From Caldilineaceae bacterium bin34 (GTDB taxonomy: Bacteria > Chloroflexota > Anaerolineae > Caldilineales > Caldilineaceae): 64,000 nt of DNA. Every line of letters starts with the position of its first letter. Position 1 is the first letter of the stretch. The notes beneath the pieces are model-generated. The model made no database searches and was not told where the DNA came from. It saw only the letters and a program-made list of their open reading frames with translations. Location: assembly GCA_002238555.1 (NCBI GenBank), contig MPMO01000020.1, positions 1 to 64,000 of the forward strand. Reading direction: 5' to 3'. Positions 32,807-42,444 of the stretch are shown piece by piece. The translations under genes and the position numbers were made by a program.

Positions 32807-34819
32807 CTATTCGTCGATATAGAGCAGCTCGATCAGCCACCAGCCGCCGTCCTTTTCAGGCAGGCGCAGGTTCTTGACACTGTTGTCGACCGCCGAGGCC
32901 GCGATGGCATGGCTAATGCCGGGCGAAGGGCTGGTCATGACGTTCCACCAGTGGTTCTCCTCGTTGAGCGCCACCATTGCCTGGCCCAGTTCCTTGTACC
33001 GGGCGGTGCCAATGGGTTCGTCCTGCCATTCGTCGAGCAGGCCGTACAGCTCCTGGATCACCTCCGGCGGTTCCTCGCCGGCTTCGCCGCCGGACTCCCA
33101 CCAGTCGTACCAGGCAATCCCGGCCAGGGCACAGCAGGTGCGCCAGTGCCAGGGCGGTACCAGCCGGATGGGGAAGACCGCGTGGCTGACCGCCTCGGAC
33201 GGGCCGCCGGCACCCCAGGTGCCGATGTCAAGGTCGTTGGCCAGCAGGTGCTGGGCATACAGGGCATGATCCACCTGCTTGTACTTGACCTCGATGCCGA
33301 CGTCGCGCCATTGGCTGATGATGAAGTCCCACTCCCCGGCCCGGTGGCCTTCGCTGCCGATCTCCGTGAACAGAACGAACTGCTCACCGGTGTCCGGGCG
33401 CGTGCGCCATTCCTCGTTGGCGTCCCAGGCCAGGCCCAGTTCGTCCAGGAGCGCGTTGGCTGTATCCGGGTCGAACTCGACGTCCGTATAACCCATGGTT
33501 TCCTCGCGGAAGGACCAGTCGGGTGGCGGCACGGCCTGCCGGGGTTCGGTCAGGCCCAGGTTGAACACCTGGTTGTAGGCCTCCCGGTCGAGCGCCAGGG
33601 ACATGCCGCGGCGCCAGCGCAGGTCGTTGAACAGCTCCTTCAGGAACGGATCCTTGCTGGTGTAGTTCCAGGCCCAGCTCACGCTGCCGCCCCAGTTCTG
33701 TCCGGGGTAGAGGCGGACCGTGTATCCGGCCGCCTCGGCGTTTTCCTGGAGCAGGGGATAGTTGGCCAGGTCCGCCCAGGCACCGCCGAAGTTGTAGTCG
33801 CCGGTGATGGCCTTGGCCTCCAGGATTTCCCGGCTGCCGACCAGCACGCGTTCGTAGTAGTCGATGTAGGGCAGCTGGTTGCCGTCCGAGTCCACCTTCC
33901 AGTAGAAGGGGTTGCGCTCGGAAAGGCGGGTGCCCACCGAGTCCAGGGGGCCGACGATGTACGGGCCCAGGATCGGGCGGTCCGGGCCGTAGATGATGAA
34001 GGCGCGGCCGGCGTAGTGGGCCAGGAACGCCTCGTACCACTCGGCGAAGCCTTCCTCCGTGGCGACCGCCGCGGCGTTGTCGCTGTAGTCCGGATGCCAG
34101 GTGGTCAGGTAGGCCTTGGGCGCCCAGGGCTGCAGGCTGGACAGGCGGTCCGCGATGGCGGCGTACCGGCTGCTGTACTGCAGGCTGAACGTGTAGTCGT
34201 CAATCACATTGACGGTCATTGGCTCCCCGTCCGCCGACTTGAAGTAGGCCGGGATGGAGGGGGTCAGGGTCTCGTTCAGCATGATGTCGTTCCACCAGAA
34301 GGCGACATCGTCCGTGGTCAGCGCGTTGCCGTCCGACCAGCGGACTCCTTCCCTGAGGTTGACGGTGAGTTCGGTCAGATCGTCGTTGACCGACCAGGAC
34401 TCGGCGATGTTCTCGGTGAAGACGCGATCCGCCAGATCAAACGTGGCCAGCGATTCGTTGACATAACCGCCACCGTCGCCCCATTCCGCGCCAAAGGCGT
34501 CATAGTTGGGGTCGATCGCCATGACCGCCAGCGTCCCGCCGTACTGCCCGACGGACTCGCCTAGGTCGGCCCGCGGCGTGATCACCACAGGGTTGAGCGG
34601 CAGTCGCTCATCCACCGGAGGCAGTGTTCCGTCCATGACTCGCTGGTTCAGCATGGGGGACTGGTTGTAGCGAGACTCCGGCATCGCGTCCTCCATGGGG
34701 GACGCCTCCGGTGCCTCCGCTTCTTCCGCGGGGGCGGCACTGCCACAACCTGCCAAGAGCAGTACAACCAATACAGTCACAATCAAGGGGGGCAGGCCCC
34801 GTATGCGTCGGAAGGCCAT
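32807..34819 (-). CDS. Family-5 substrate-binding lipoprotein
   Basis: A 670-residue extracytoplasmic solute-binding protein (SBP_bac_5). The signal peptide ends in a lipobox, VLLLAGCGS, so Cys near residue 26 is probably lipidated and anchors it outside the membrane. The mature part shows VMAIDPNYDAFGAEWGDG, LREGVRWSDGNALTTDDVAFW and RWRRGMSLALDREAYNQ, the standard family blocks. The ATG at 34819 is supported by AGGAG seven bases upstream. At 670 residues it is longer than most peptide-binding proteins (about 540), as seen in some oligosaccharide-binding members. The terminal kinase gene suggests a sugar ligand. Confidence 0.92.
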   Translation of the reverse strand: MAFRRIRGLPPLIVTVLVVLLLAGCGSAAPAEEAEAPEASPMEDAMPESRYNQSPMLNQRVMDGTLPPVDERLPLNPVVITPRADLGESVGQYGGTLAVMAIDPNYDAFGAEWGDGGGYVNESLATFDLADRVFTENIAESWSVNDDLTELTVNLREGVRWSDGNALTTDDVAFWWNDIMLNETLTPSIPAYFKSADGEPMTVNVIDDYTFSLQYSSRYAAIADRLSSLQPWAPKAYLTTWHPDYSDNAAAVATEEGFAEWYEAFLAHYAGRAFIIYGPDRPILGPYIVGPLDSVGTRLSERNPFYWKVDSDGNQLPYIDYYERVLVGSREILEAKAITGDYNFGGAWADLANYPLLQENAEAAGYTVRLYPGQNWGGSVSWAWNYTSKDPFLKELFNDLRWRRGMSLALDREAYNQVFNLGLTEPRQAVPPPDWSFREETMGYTDVEFDPDTANALLDELGLAWDANEEWRTRPDTGEQFVLFTEIGSEGHRAGEWDFIISQWRDVGIEVKYKQVDHALYAQHLLANDLDIGTWGAGGPSEAVSHAVFPIRLVPPWHWRTCCALAGIAWYDWWESGGEAGEEPPEVIQELYGLLDEWQDEPIGTARYKELGQAMVALNEENHWWNVMTSPSPGISHAIAASAVDNSVKNLRLPEKDGGWWLIELLYIDE

Positions 34820-34937
34820 TGGGCACTCCTTCTTTGTTCTTCGCTTGGGCTTGGGATGGCCGCAATCCAGCCAAGCGGAGTGTATCACCGCCTCAAAACT
34901 GCCCAAGACCTTGCCGCGACCGGTTCGAGTGGGTTGC

Positions 34938-34969
34938 CGAACCTGCGGGGAAAGGCCCCCGCAGGTTCG
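34938..34969. terminator. Perfect 13-bp hairpin between operons
   Basis: CGAACCTGCGGGG and CCCCGCAGGTTCG pair around the loop AAAGGC, about 70 bases after the dehydrogenase stop on the minus strand. No T-run follows. It probably ends or stabilises the dehydrogenase transcript before the importer promoter. Confidence 0.55.
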
Positions 34970-35038
34970 TGCCTGCCTCGGCGGAACGGTGTCCTGCATG
35001 TGTTGAACCGACCGTGGCTTGAGAAGGGACTTGACCGG

Positions 35039-36007
35039 TCAATACCCCAGTTTCTTGTCCACCAGGTTGTTCAGGGGCCGTCCCTCGTTGAACCTGACCA
35101 GGTTGTCCAGCAACACCTCGGTCGCCCGTTCGCCATAGGACTCGGACTGGCCCGAGTAGTGGCTCGTGACAATCACGTTGCCCATGTCCCACAGCGGCGA
35201 ATCCGTCGGCAGCGGTTCTTCGTAGGTAACGTCCAGGCCCGCGCCCTTGATCCAGCCCTCCTGCAGGGCCCGGACCAGGGCCGGTTCGACCACCACCTTG
35301 CCCCGGCCGATGTTGATGAAGTGGGCGTGCGGCTGCATCGCGCGGAAATGCTCCTCCTTGACGAGTTCATGCGTTCCCGGGGTGTGTGGCGCACAGCACA
35401 CCACCCAGTCGGCCCGTCCCATCGCTTCCCCCAGTTGATCCGGGCCGTACACCTCTGAAACGCCCTGCGGCACGTCCAGGCCCTTGTGGCGGCGCACGCC
35501 CAGGACGGTCATGCCCATGGCATGGGCCGTGCGGGCCACCCGGCTGCCGATGCTGCCGACCCCGATTAGGCACATGGTGGTCCCGGCCACCTCCTGCACA
35601 TCGGCATGGTCATGCTTGACCCAATCCCTGTCCGCCTGGGCGCGGATGGCTACATGGATGCTGCGCGCCAGCGTGAGCAGGAGGGAGAAAATGTGCTCGG
35701 TGATGGAAATGGCATGGATGCCGGACACGTTGGTCAACTGGAAGTCCATGTCCCTTGCTTCGGGATGTTTCATCAGCAGGGCATCGGCCCCGGCCGAGAA
35801 GACCTGCACCCAGCGGCAATTCTCGGCGGCAAACAGAACCTCGGCGGACGGGTGGCCGGCAATGATTTCCACGTCCTCGATCCGGTCCATGTATTCGGCG
35901 GGATCCGTGGAGACGATCAGTTCCCGCGGTTGGGCCGCGGCTTCCAGCCTGGCGATTAGATCCTCATCCATGTGCTGGATGTTCTGTTGCAGCAGTACTA
36001 CGCTCAT
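35039..36007 (-). CDS. D-2-hydroxyacid dehydrogenase
   Basis: A 322-residue NAD(P)-dependent dehydrogenase. The NAD motif is IGVGSIGSR, and the catalytic residues are Arg in INIGRGKVV, Glu in YEEPLP and His in VTSHYSG. These act on 2-keto/2-hydroxy acids such as glyoxylate, hydroxypyruvate or longer acids. The ATG at 36007 has AAGGAA about eight bases upstream; earlier in-frame codons to 36154 lack family similarity. It lies head to head with the aldo/keto reductase gene, with a 166-base gap holding both promoters. Confidence 0.9.
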   Translation of the reverse strand: MSVVLLQQNIQHMDEDLIARLEAAAQPRELIVSTDPAEYMDRIEDVEIIAGHPSAEVLFAAENCRWVQVFSAGADALLMKHPEARDMDFQLTNVSGIHAISITEHIFSLLLTLARSIHVAIRAQADRDWVKHDHADVQEVAGTTMCLIGVGSIGSRVARTAHAMGMTVLGVRRHKGLDVPQGVSEVYGPDQLGEAMGRADWVVCCAPHTPGTHELVKEEHFRAMQPHAHFINIGRGKVVVEPALVRALQEGWIKGAGLDVTYEEPLPTDSPLWDMGNVIVTSHYSGQSESYGERATEVLLDNLVRFNEGRPLNNLVDKKLGY

Positions 36008-36114
36008 GTGGGTTTTTCCTTGGGCGGGTTGGGGCGGCCTGAATCCTATGCTTGGCTTCTTTTCCTGACAAACAGGGATCGTCGGATCGGTTCGGGTTGC
36101 GGGCGGCAGTCCCC

Positions 36115-36120
36115 TACAAT
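36115..36120 (+). promoter_or_regulatory. Possible -10 box for aldo/keto reductase
   Basis: TACAAT stands about 54 bases before the start at 36174, with TTCGGG 18 bases upstream as a poor -35. A matching TACAAT occurs at 57890-57895, before the glutaredoxin-reductase gene. Spacing and -35 sequence are weak. Confidence 0.25.
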
Positions 36121-36173
36121 GGCTCATTGCACGTCCGTGTACCTGTATCCCCATCGACTTGAGCAGTTAGGCC

Positions 36174-37121
36174 ATGGTTGCCATCCCCTCCGCCCGTTTG
36201 GGTTCGCTTGATCTGCACGTACCGCGGCTTGGTTTCGGCGGGGCTCCCGTAGGTCGCTTGACCGATGCCAACGAGGCCGCGGCCGTCGTGGAACACGCCC
36301 TTGACTATGGCATTCGATTCCTGGACACGGCCCCGCTGTACGGTGCCGGCCGGTCCGAGGTCCACATTGGCCGGGTGTTGGCGGGGCGCCCGAGATCGGA
36401 ATTCCTGATCGCGACCAAGGTTGGCCGCCTGGTCAACCGTTACGGCGTGGATGTCCGGTTCGACTTTACCCATCAAGGGGTCATGCAAAGCGTCGAGGAG
36501 AGCCTGTCGCGCCTGCAGTTGGACAGCGTCGACCTGCTCCACATTCATGACCCGAACAACCACGTGGACATTGCCTCCACGGAGGCGTATCGCACCCTGG
36601 ACGGTCTTCGAAGGGATGGAATCATCAAGGGGGTTGGTGTTGGTGCCGGCCTCAATTCTTGGCAGTTGGCGGAACAACTGATGGCACACGGGCGGTTCGA
36701 CTGCTTCCTCCTTGCCGGGCGGTATACGCTCCTGCATCAGGATGCACTCGGCTTCATCGATCGGTGCCGCCGCGAAGGTGTGGGTGTCATTCTGGCCGGG
36801 GTGTACAACTCGGGGGTGCTGGCGACAGGGGCGCGGGAGGATGCGCAGTACTACTACCGCAACGCCCCTGCGGACGTGCTGGCACGGGTTCGGCTCATCG
36901 AAACCGTCTGCGAGGAACATACCGTGTCCCTGCAGGCTGCGGCCCTGCAATTCGCGCTGTCGCATCCCGGGGTGTCCACGGCGGTGGTTGGGGCCGAGCG
37001 CATCGAGCAGACGGAACGGAACATCGCCAGTTTGTCCGCCGATATTCCCGGTGAATTCTGGCAGGCGCTCAAGGAGCGGGGATTGCTGGACCGGGATGCC
37101 CCCGTAGGTTGGCAGCTCTGA
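36174..37121 (+). CDS. Aldo/keto reductase (aldose dehydrogenase type)
   Basis: A 315-residue TIM-barrel oxidoreductase. The catalytic tetrad is visible: Asp and Tyr in FLDTAPLYGAG, Lys in IATKVGR and His in LLHIHDPNN. The layout resembles D-threo-aldose (fucose/galactose) 1-dehydrogenases. It uses NAD(P) to oxidise or reduce sugars. It is divergent from the 2-hydroxyacid dehydrogenase and is followed closely by the glycosyltransferase genes. That may be only proximity. Confidence 0.88.
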   Translation: MVAIPSARLGSLDLHVPRLGFGGAPVGRLTDANEAAAVVEHALDYGIRFLDTAPLYGAGRSEVHIGRVLAGRPRSEFLIATKVGRLVNRYGVDVRFDFTHQGVMQSVEESLSRLQLDSVDLLHIHDPNNHVDIASTEAYRTLDGLRRDGIIKGVGVGAGLNSWQLAEQLMAHGRFDCFLLAGRYTLLHQDALGFIDRCRREGVGVILAGVYNSGVLATGAREDAQYYYRNAPADVLARVRLIETVCEEHTVSLQAAALQFALSHPGVSTAVVGAERIEQTERNIASLSADIPGEFWQALKERGLLDRDAPVGWQL

Positions 37122-37150
37122 GCGATGTCGGCTTTCGGCAACGGTGCCGG

Positions 37151-38275
37151 ATGCTCCGCGCCATGAGGGCGGTGATGATTTCAAAGGCCCTGGTGACCGG
37201 AAGCTACCAGCGGCTGCCAGAGGAAATCGGGCGCTTGGGTGTGGACCTGACGGTGGTGTCGCCGCCCTCCTGGCGCGACTCCCGCGGCGAGCAGGTGTTG
37301 GAAGGCAACGATTCGGGTTGCTATCGCCAGATGGTGGTGCCCATCCGCTTGAACGGACACTACCACCTCTACCACTTCACCGGTTTGGCGGGCCGCCTTG
37401 ATGCCCTGCAACCGGACATCCTGCACCTGGACGAGGAAGCCTACAACCTGGCGACCTACCAAGGTGTGCGGTGGGCTTCCCGCCACCGCGTTCCGGCGGT
37501 CTTTATCAGTTGCCAAAACCTGTACAAGCGCTATCCCCCTCCCTTCGACTGGTTTGAGCGCCGGTGTTTCGCCTACTGCACTTGGGCCCTGGCCGGTACC
37601 GCTGCGGTAAGCGAGGTGCTGCTCCGCAAGGGGTACCCGAGCGGGCGGTTGAAGGTGGTGCCACAGATGGGCACGGACACGAGGTTGTTCAGTCCGTTGG
37701 AGGAAGCCGCACCCGGACAGGGGTTCACGGTGGGCTATGCCGGCGGCCTGCTGCCGGAGAAGGGCCTTGATGTCCTGTTGGATGCCTGTGCCGGTCTTGA
37801 AGGCAACTGGACCCTGTCCCTGGCCGGTTCAGGGGAGTCTGAATCCCGGTTGCGGATGCAGGCCCAGGAACTGGGAATCCTCAACCGGGTGGAATTCCGC
37901 GGACGCCTCGTCAGCAGGGACATGCCGGCGTTCTACCATTCCCTGAACGTCCTGGTTCTGCCAAGCCTGTCGACTGCCGGATGGCAGGAACAGTTCGGAC
38001 GCGTGTTGACGGAAGCCATGGCCTGCGAAGTCCCGGTGGTGGTCAGCGACAGCGGCGAGAGCCGGCATACGGCCGGTGAGGCGGGGCTCGTCTATCCGGA
38101 ACGGGATGCCGAGGCCCTCCGTTCACACTTGGCGCAGTTGCAGGCGGACCCGGCATTGTGCCGCCGCCTGGGCAGGGCTGGCCGTCGGCGGGTGGAGGAG
38201 CAGTTCAGCATGGAAAGTGTGGCGCAGGGCCTGGTCGAAACCTGGCAGCAGAGCCTGGTGGATGCCAAGTCCTGA
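37151..38275 (+). CDS. GT4-type glycosyltransferase
   Basis: A 374-residue GT-B fold transferase. The C-terminal donor-binding domain shows VGYAGGLLPEKGLDVLLDA, LAGSGESESRL, VEFRGRL, and FGRVLTEAMACEVPVVVSDSGE, where the EAMACEVPV glutamate contacts the nucleotide sugar. The start is unclear: ATGs at 37151 and 37163 both fit; an earlier one at 37109 overlaps the reductase gene. It overlaps the next glycosyltransferase by 14 bases. Confidence 0.87.
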   Translation: MLRAMRAVMISKALVTGSYQRLPEEIGRLGVDLTVVSPPSWRDSRGEQVLEGNDSGCYRQMVVPIRLNGHYHLYHFTGLAGRLDALQPDILHLDEEAYNLATYQGVRWASRHRVPAVFISCQNLYKRYPPPFDWFERRCFAYCTWALAGTAAVSEVLLRKGYPSGRLKVVPQMGTDTRLFSPLEEAAPGQGFTVGYAGGLLPEKGLDVLLDACAGLEGNWTLSLAGSGESESRLRMQAQELGILNRVEFRGRLVSRDMPAFYHSLNVLVLPSLSTAGWQEQFGRVLTEAMACEVPVVVSDSGESRHTAGEAGLVYPERDAEALRSHLAQLQADPALCRRLGRAGRRRVEEQFSMESVAQGLVETWQQSLVDAKS

Positions 38276-39499
38276 CCACCCCCGGCTGGAACTCAACGCC
38301 GGTTTACTGAGCAGTCGCCCTGACGCTTCGGGCGCCGGCATCAGCACCTACGTGGCGCGCACTCTGCGCGCCCTGGCGGAGACGCAGGCTGACTGTGCGC
38401 CGGCCTGGCAGGTCCAGGTCTGGCTCAATCGGTCGGAACATCCCGGCCTGCCCTTTCAGCGGCGCGCCACCCACTGGCATGTGAGCCGTCCGCTCGCGCG
38501 CATCATGTGGGAACAGACTGCATTGCCACTGGCCTTGCGTGTTGGCAGGCCCGACCTGTTCCACGGCATGGTGAATGTTCTGCCAATCGCATGCCCGGCA
38601 CCATCGCTGGTAACCGTGATGGATTTGTCCTTTCTGCGTACGCGGACCACGGTTCCCGGCCCGCGGCGACGTTATCTGCAGGTTTTGTGCGGCCGCAGCG
38701 CGCGCAGGGCCTCGCGGGTGCTGGCCATCAGCCGTGCCACCGCCAACGATGTGCGCCACTACTTCGACGTGCCGTCCAGCCGGATAGAGGTGGTGCCGGT
38801 TCCGGCGGAGCCGCAGGTTGAGGCGCCCGCGGACTCCCCGGACTTTGTGAGGTCCCTGCCGGACAACTACCTGCTCCATCTGGGGACGCTGGAACCGCGC
38901 AAGAACCTGGGCTGGTTGATTGAGGCGTTCGCGGCCTGGCTGGAACACACCGGTGCGGACTGGCACCTGGTGCTGGCGGGGGCGCCGGGCTGGGGCGGCG
39001 AGGCCGCGCGGCTGGAGGCCGCGGGGCGCCGGGTGGACCTGACCGAGAGGGGGCGGGGCCGGTGGTGCGGGCGGGGGGGCGGGGCTGGGGCGGCGAGCCC
39101 GCGCGGCTGGAGGCCGCGGTGCGCAGGTTGGACCTGACGGAGAGGGTGTGGTTCCCCGGTTGGGTCCCGCCGTCAGGGATGCGCGACCTGTATGGCCGCG
39201 CCCGTGCCGTGGTTCTGCCCTCCCTGCTTGAGGGGTTTGGCATCCCGCTGCTGGATGCGATGGCCTACGGGGTTCCGGTTCTGTGTCACGACATTCCCAG
39301 CCTACGGGAACTGGCCGGGGACCATGCCGCCTGGTTTTCCGTGGCGGACTTCGACGGTCTGCACCGGTACTTGACCCGGTTGGACCGGGATCCGGCCTGG
39401 GGGGCGGATTTGGGGACGGCCGGCCGGGCAAGGGCCGCGGAGTTCAGCCCGCGGCGTGTTGGCTCCCTGTTGTGGGAACAGTACGAGTCGTTCCTGTGA
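38262..39499 (+). pseudogene. GT4 glycosyltransferase broken by tandem duplication
   Basis: A GT4-type transferase. It begins MPSPDHPRLELNAGLLSS, overlapping the previous gene, and reads into the C-terminal domain (NYLLHLGTLEPRKNLGWLI, WHLVLAGAPGWGGEAARLE). A tandem duplication at 38956-39145, period 95 bp, shifts the frame. The rest continues in another frame as WFPGWVPPSGMRDLYGRAR and SLLEGFGIPLLDAMAYGVPV, to the stop at 39499. Without the extra 95 bases the protein would be complete, about 380 residues. So the gene is disabled, or the duplication is an assembly fault. The two copies differ by about 20%, which favours a real, older event or recombination with a paralogue. Confidence 0.75.
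38956..39145. repeat. 95-bp diverged tandem duplication
   Basis: Two adjacent units (38956-39050 and 39051-39145) align without gaps at a 95-base offset. The best-kept part encodes GWGGE, ARLEAA, RR and DLTER in both. Because 95 is not a multiple of three, the second unit lies in a different frame. Confidence 0.75.
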
Positions 39500-39666
39500 G
39501 GCCGATGGAGGGCACCGGACGGACGGTTGGATATGGATAGGGAAGCGGAAGCGGTCTGCGCCGGGACGGGACGAGCACAGCTACCGTCCGGGTAACCGCC
39601 GCGGGTTATGCTTATGGTTGCCGGATCGGCTTAATATCCAGCAGGCATTTCGCTTCCACCTGCTCC

Positions 39667-41160
39667 GTGCCTCTCCATCCTCCTACGTCGCGCACTGCGG
39701 ACACCGGCCTGCTTGCACGCCTGGCGGCCTTCAACCAGAGCGATGATCCGCGTCTGCGCCAAATCCTGCTCCGTTCGGCGGACGCTGCGCTGACGGTGTT
39801 GGCGTTCGTTCTGGCCTACATCGTCCGCTACCAGCTTGAATGGTTCAAGGACGTGGAGCCGATCCACGTTCAGACGTTTCAGGCCTATCTGCCTTCCGCT
39901 TTGAGTTTGGTTGTGGTGCAGCTGGCGGCGTTCCAGCTGGCCGGCGTTTATAGCAACGGGCAGATACGGGGCTGGCTCCACGAAACCTGGACCGTTGCCA
40001 ACGCTTCAACGTTGACGATCCTGGTTCTCATCATGGGCCATCTGTTCTTCAACCCCCAGCTCTACAGCCGGCTGGTCTTCCTCTACACCGCCATCATGAT
40101 GACCGGCCTGCTGGGAGGCCTGCGGCTGGGCCTCTGGGCCGTGCGGCGGCTGCTGTACAGCCATGGGCTGGGCCTCGAAAAGGTCTTGCTGGCCGGAACC
40201 GGCGAACTGGGACTGATGTTGATGCGCAACATCGTGGCCCAGCCGGACCTGGGCTGGCACCTGCTGGGATTCCTGGACGAGGAAGGCGAGGTGCCGCCCC
40301 GCGACATCGGCCGGTTCCGCCTGTTGGGTTCCGTATCGGACCTGCCCCGCATCCTGCGTGATCTCCGGCCCGATCGGGTTATCATCTGCCTGCCCCAAAG
40401 CCATGCGGACCTGCTCCAGCAGTCCCTCGAAACATGCCGCGACCAGGGTATTCAGCCCCAGGTTGTGCCCAACCTGTTCCAGGTGACCCGGAACCAGATC
40501 AAGCTGGACACCCTGCAGGGCGTGCCCCTCCTCAGCGAACAGCCCATCTCCATCACCGGGTGGAACTACTGGCTCAAGCGCCTGGCGGATCTGGTTCTGT
40601 TTGCGATCCTGATGGTGCCGTCCCTGATCGTCGGCGCCCTGATTGCCGCCGCCATCAAGTTGGAGTCGGGCGGTCCCGTCATCTATACCCAGACGCGTGT
40701 CGGGCGCCACGGGAATCCCATTCGCGTGTTCAAGTTCCGCACCATGGTCAGCGATGCCGATGCCCGGCTCGACGAAGTGGCGGCTCTCGACAACGCCCAG
40801 GGCATTTACTTCAAGATCAAGGACGATCCCCGTTGCACCCGGGTGGGACGGTTCCTGCGCAGCTTCAGCCTTGACGAAGTGCCCCAGTTCATCAACGTGG
40901 TCAGGGGGGACATGAGCTTCATCGGACCCCGTCCCGGGTTGCCGGCCGAGGTGGAGCGGTACGAACCCTGGCACCAGAAGCGGCTGGCCGTTTTTCCAGG
41001 CATCACGGGCCTGTGGCAGGTGTCGGGCCGCAGCGATCTGACATTCGACGAAATGGTGCTGCTGGACATCTACTACGCCGAGAACTGGAACCTGGGCCTG
41101 GATCTGTCCATCGCCCTGCGCACGATTCCCACCGTGCTGTTGCGCCGCGGCGCGTATTAA
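39667..41160 (+). CDS. Polyprenyl glycosylphosphotransferase (WbaP/WcaJ type)
   Basis: A 497-residue enzyme that starts exopolysaccharide assembly by moving a sugar-1-phosphate onto undecaprenyl phosphate in the membrane. There are four N-terminal helices (about 34-150), a Rossmann-like cytoplasmic domain (VLLAGTGELGLMLMRN), a re-entrant membrane helix near 300, and the catalytic C-terminal block: KFRTM, FLRSFSLDEVPQFINVVRGDMS, IGPRPGLPAEVERY and PGITGLWQVSGRSDLTF. The start is a GTG at 39667. It belongs with the two upstream glycosyltransferases. Confidence 0.95.
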   Translation: MPLHPPTSRTADTGLLARLAAFNQSDDPRLRQILLRSADAALTVLAFVLAYIVRYQLEWFKDVEPIHVQTFQAYLPSALSLVVVQLAAFQLAGVYSNGQIRGWLHETWTVANASTLTILVLIMGHLFFNPQLYSRLVFLYTAIMMTGLLGGLRLGLWAVRRLLYSHGLGLEKVLLAGTGELGLMLMRNIVAQPDLGWHLLGFLDEEGEVPPRDIGRFRLLGSVSDLPRILRDLRPDRVIICLPQSHADLLQQSLETCRDQGIQPQVVPNLFQVTRNQIKLDTLQGVPLLSEQPISITGWNYWLKRLADLVLFAILMVPSLIVGALIAAAIKLESGGPVIYTQTRVGRHGNPIRVFKFRTMVSDADARLDEVAALDNAQGIYFKIKDDPRCTRVGRFLRSFSLDEVPQFINVVRGDMSFIGPRPGLPAEVERYEPWHQKRLAVFPGITGLWQVSGRSDLTFDEMVLLDIYYAENWNLGLDLSIALRTIPTVLLRRGAY

Positions 41161-41197
41161 CCTCCACGGCAGCAGTTGCCCCATTCCGGTTGCCGCC

Positions 41198-42331
41198 ATG
41201 CGCATTCTCATTCTGATGTCCGACATCGGAGGCGGTCATCGTTCCTGCACCCTAGCCCTGCAACAGGAATTCGCCCACTGGTTTCCGGGCGTCCACGAGG
41301 TGTTTTCGGTCGACGTCTTCAAGCAGTTCGCGCCTTGGCCCCTCGACTATGTGCCCCTGGCCTACAAGTACATTGCCAACAAGCTTCCCGGCTTTTGGCA
41401 GTGGGTCTTCAGCAACTACGGCTCCCTGATTACCGAAGAGCAGATGGCAACGTGGCTGGCCGGGTACCTGGAACCGTACTTCGAGCTCCTGTTGGAGAGC
41501 ACGCGTCCGGACGTGCTGGTCACCGTCAATCCGCTGTTTCATCCGACCTTGTTTCGTCACCTGCAGGCGACCGGTCGCGACCTGCCGGTCGTGTCCGTGG
41601 TCTCCGATCTGGTGACCCCGCACGGTTCGTGGTTCCATTCCCAACTGGACCTGTGCTGTGTGCCGACCGTCCAGGCTGCCGTGGCGGCCCGCAGGTATCG
41701 TGTGTCGGAGCGGAACGTGCGGGTCTACGGCCTGCCGGTCCGCAGACAGTTCGTGGACGTCGAGGTCCGGGAGCGACGGGCGTGGAAGCGGTTGCTTGAC
41801 ATGGAGGAACAGCTGCCGCTGGTGCTCGTCATTGGCGGCGGCGAGGGGTTTGGCACCATCGCTGCCTTGGTGGAGCAACTGGTGGCATCCCGGCGGCGGA
41901 AGGCCATGCCCGACTGCCAGGTGGCGGTCATCTGCGGACGCAACAAGGCGCTGGCCCGGCGGCTTTCGCAGTCCTTCGGTACGGAACAGGTGCGTGTGCT
42001 GGGCTTTGTGACCGACATGTACGCCTGGATGGCTGCCAGCGATTGCGCGGTCACCAAGGCCGGGCCGGGCACGATCATGGAAGCCGCGGCCATGGGGCTG
42101 CCCGTCATCCTGAGTGGTTTCGTCCCCGGTCAGGAGGCGGAGAACCCGGCTTTTGTGATCAGGCACGGCATGGGCACGTATGCCCCGTCGCCGGAGAGCC
42201 AGGTTTCCGTATTGACCGAGTGGTTGTCGGACGAACGGAAACTGGGACGGTTTTCGGACGCCGCCCGCGCCACGGCCTGTGCCAGGGCCGGACAGTCCAT
42301 TGTGGAGGAAGTGGATCGGCTGTTCGGGTAA
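41198..42331 (+). CDS. MGDG-synthase/UgtP-like glycolipid glycosyltransferase
   Basis: A 377-residue GT28-like protein. The N-terminus RILILMSDIGGGHRSC contains the GGGH motif of monogalactosyldiacylglycerol synthases and UgtP, followed by the family's FPGVHEVFSVDVFK and VTVNPLFHP segments. The C-terminal domain shows VLVIGGGEGFG and KAGPGTIMEAAAMGLPVIL. It probably glycosylates diacylglycerol or a related membrane lipid from a nucleotide sugar at the cytoplasmic face. It begins 37 bases after the previous gene. Confidence 0.88.
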   Translation: MRILILMSDIGGGHRSCTLALQQEFAHWFPGVHEVFSVDVFKQFAPWPLDYVPLAYKYIANKLPGFWQWVFSNYGSLITEEQMATWLAGYLEPYFELLLESTRPDVLVTVNPLFHPTLFRHLQATGRDLPVVSVVSDLVTPHGSWFHSQLDLCCVPTVQAAVAARRYRVSERNVRVYGLPVRRQFVDVEVRERRAWKRLLDMEEQLPLVLVIGGGEGFGTIAALVEQLVASRRRKAMPDCQVAVICGRNKALARRLSQSFGTEQVRVLGFVTDMYAWMAASDCAVTKAGPGTIMEAAAMGLPVILSGFVPGQEAENPAFVIRHGMGTYAPSPESQVSVLTEWLSDERKLGRFSDAARATACARAGQSIVEEVDRLFG

Positions 42332-42444
42332 GGGCCGACGCGGGTGCGGGGCCCTGAGTCCGTTGGCGGAACGGTCCACTACCATCCCGAGCAACTGCGC
42401 CGGCAAGAATTCCGAACTGTCGTTTCAGGGGGGTGTTGTGTGTC

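Noticed and set aside
34900..34975. A GGTTCGAGT stretch suggesting a tRNA T-loop
   Set aside because: Flanking bases do not form the T-stem, and no acceptor or anticodon arm can be drawn. The region instead holds a simple perfect hairpin.
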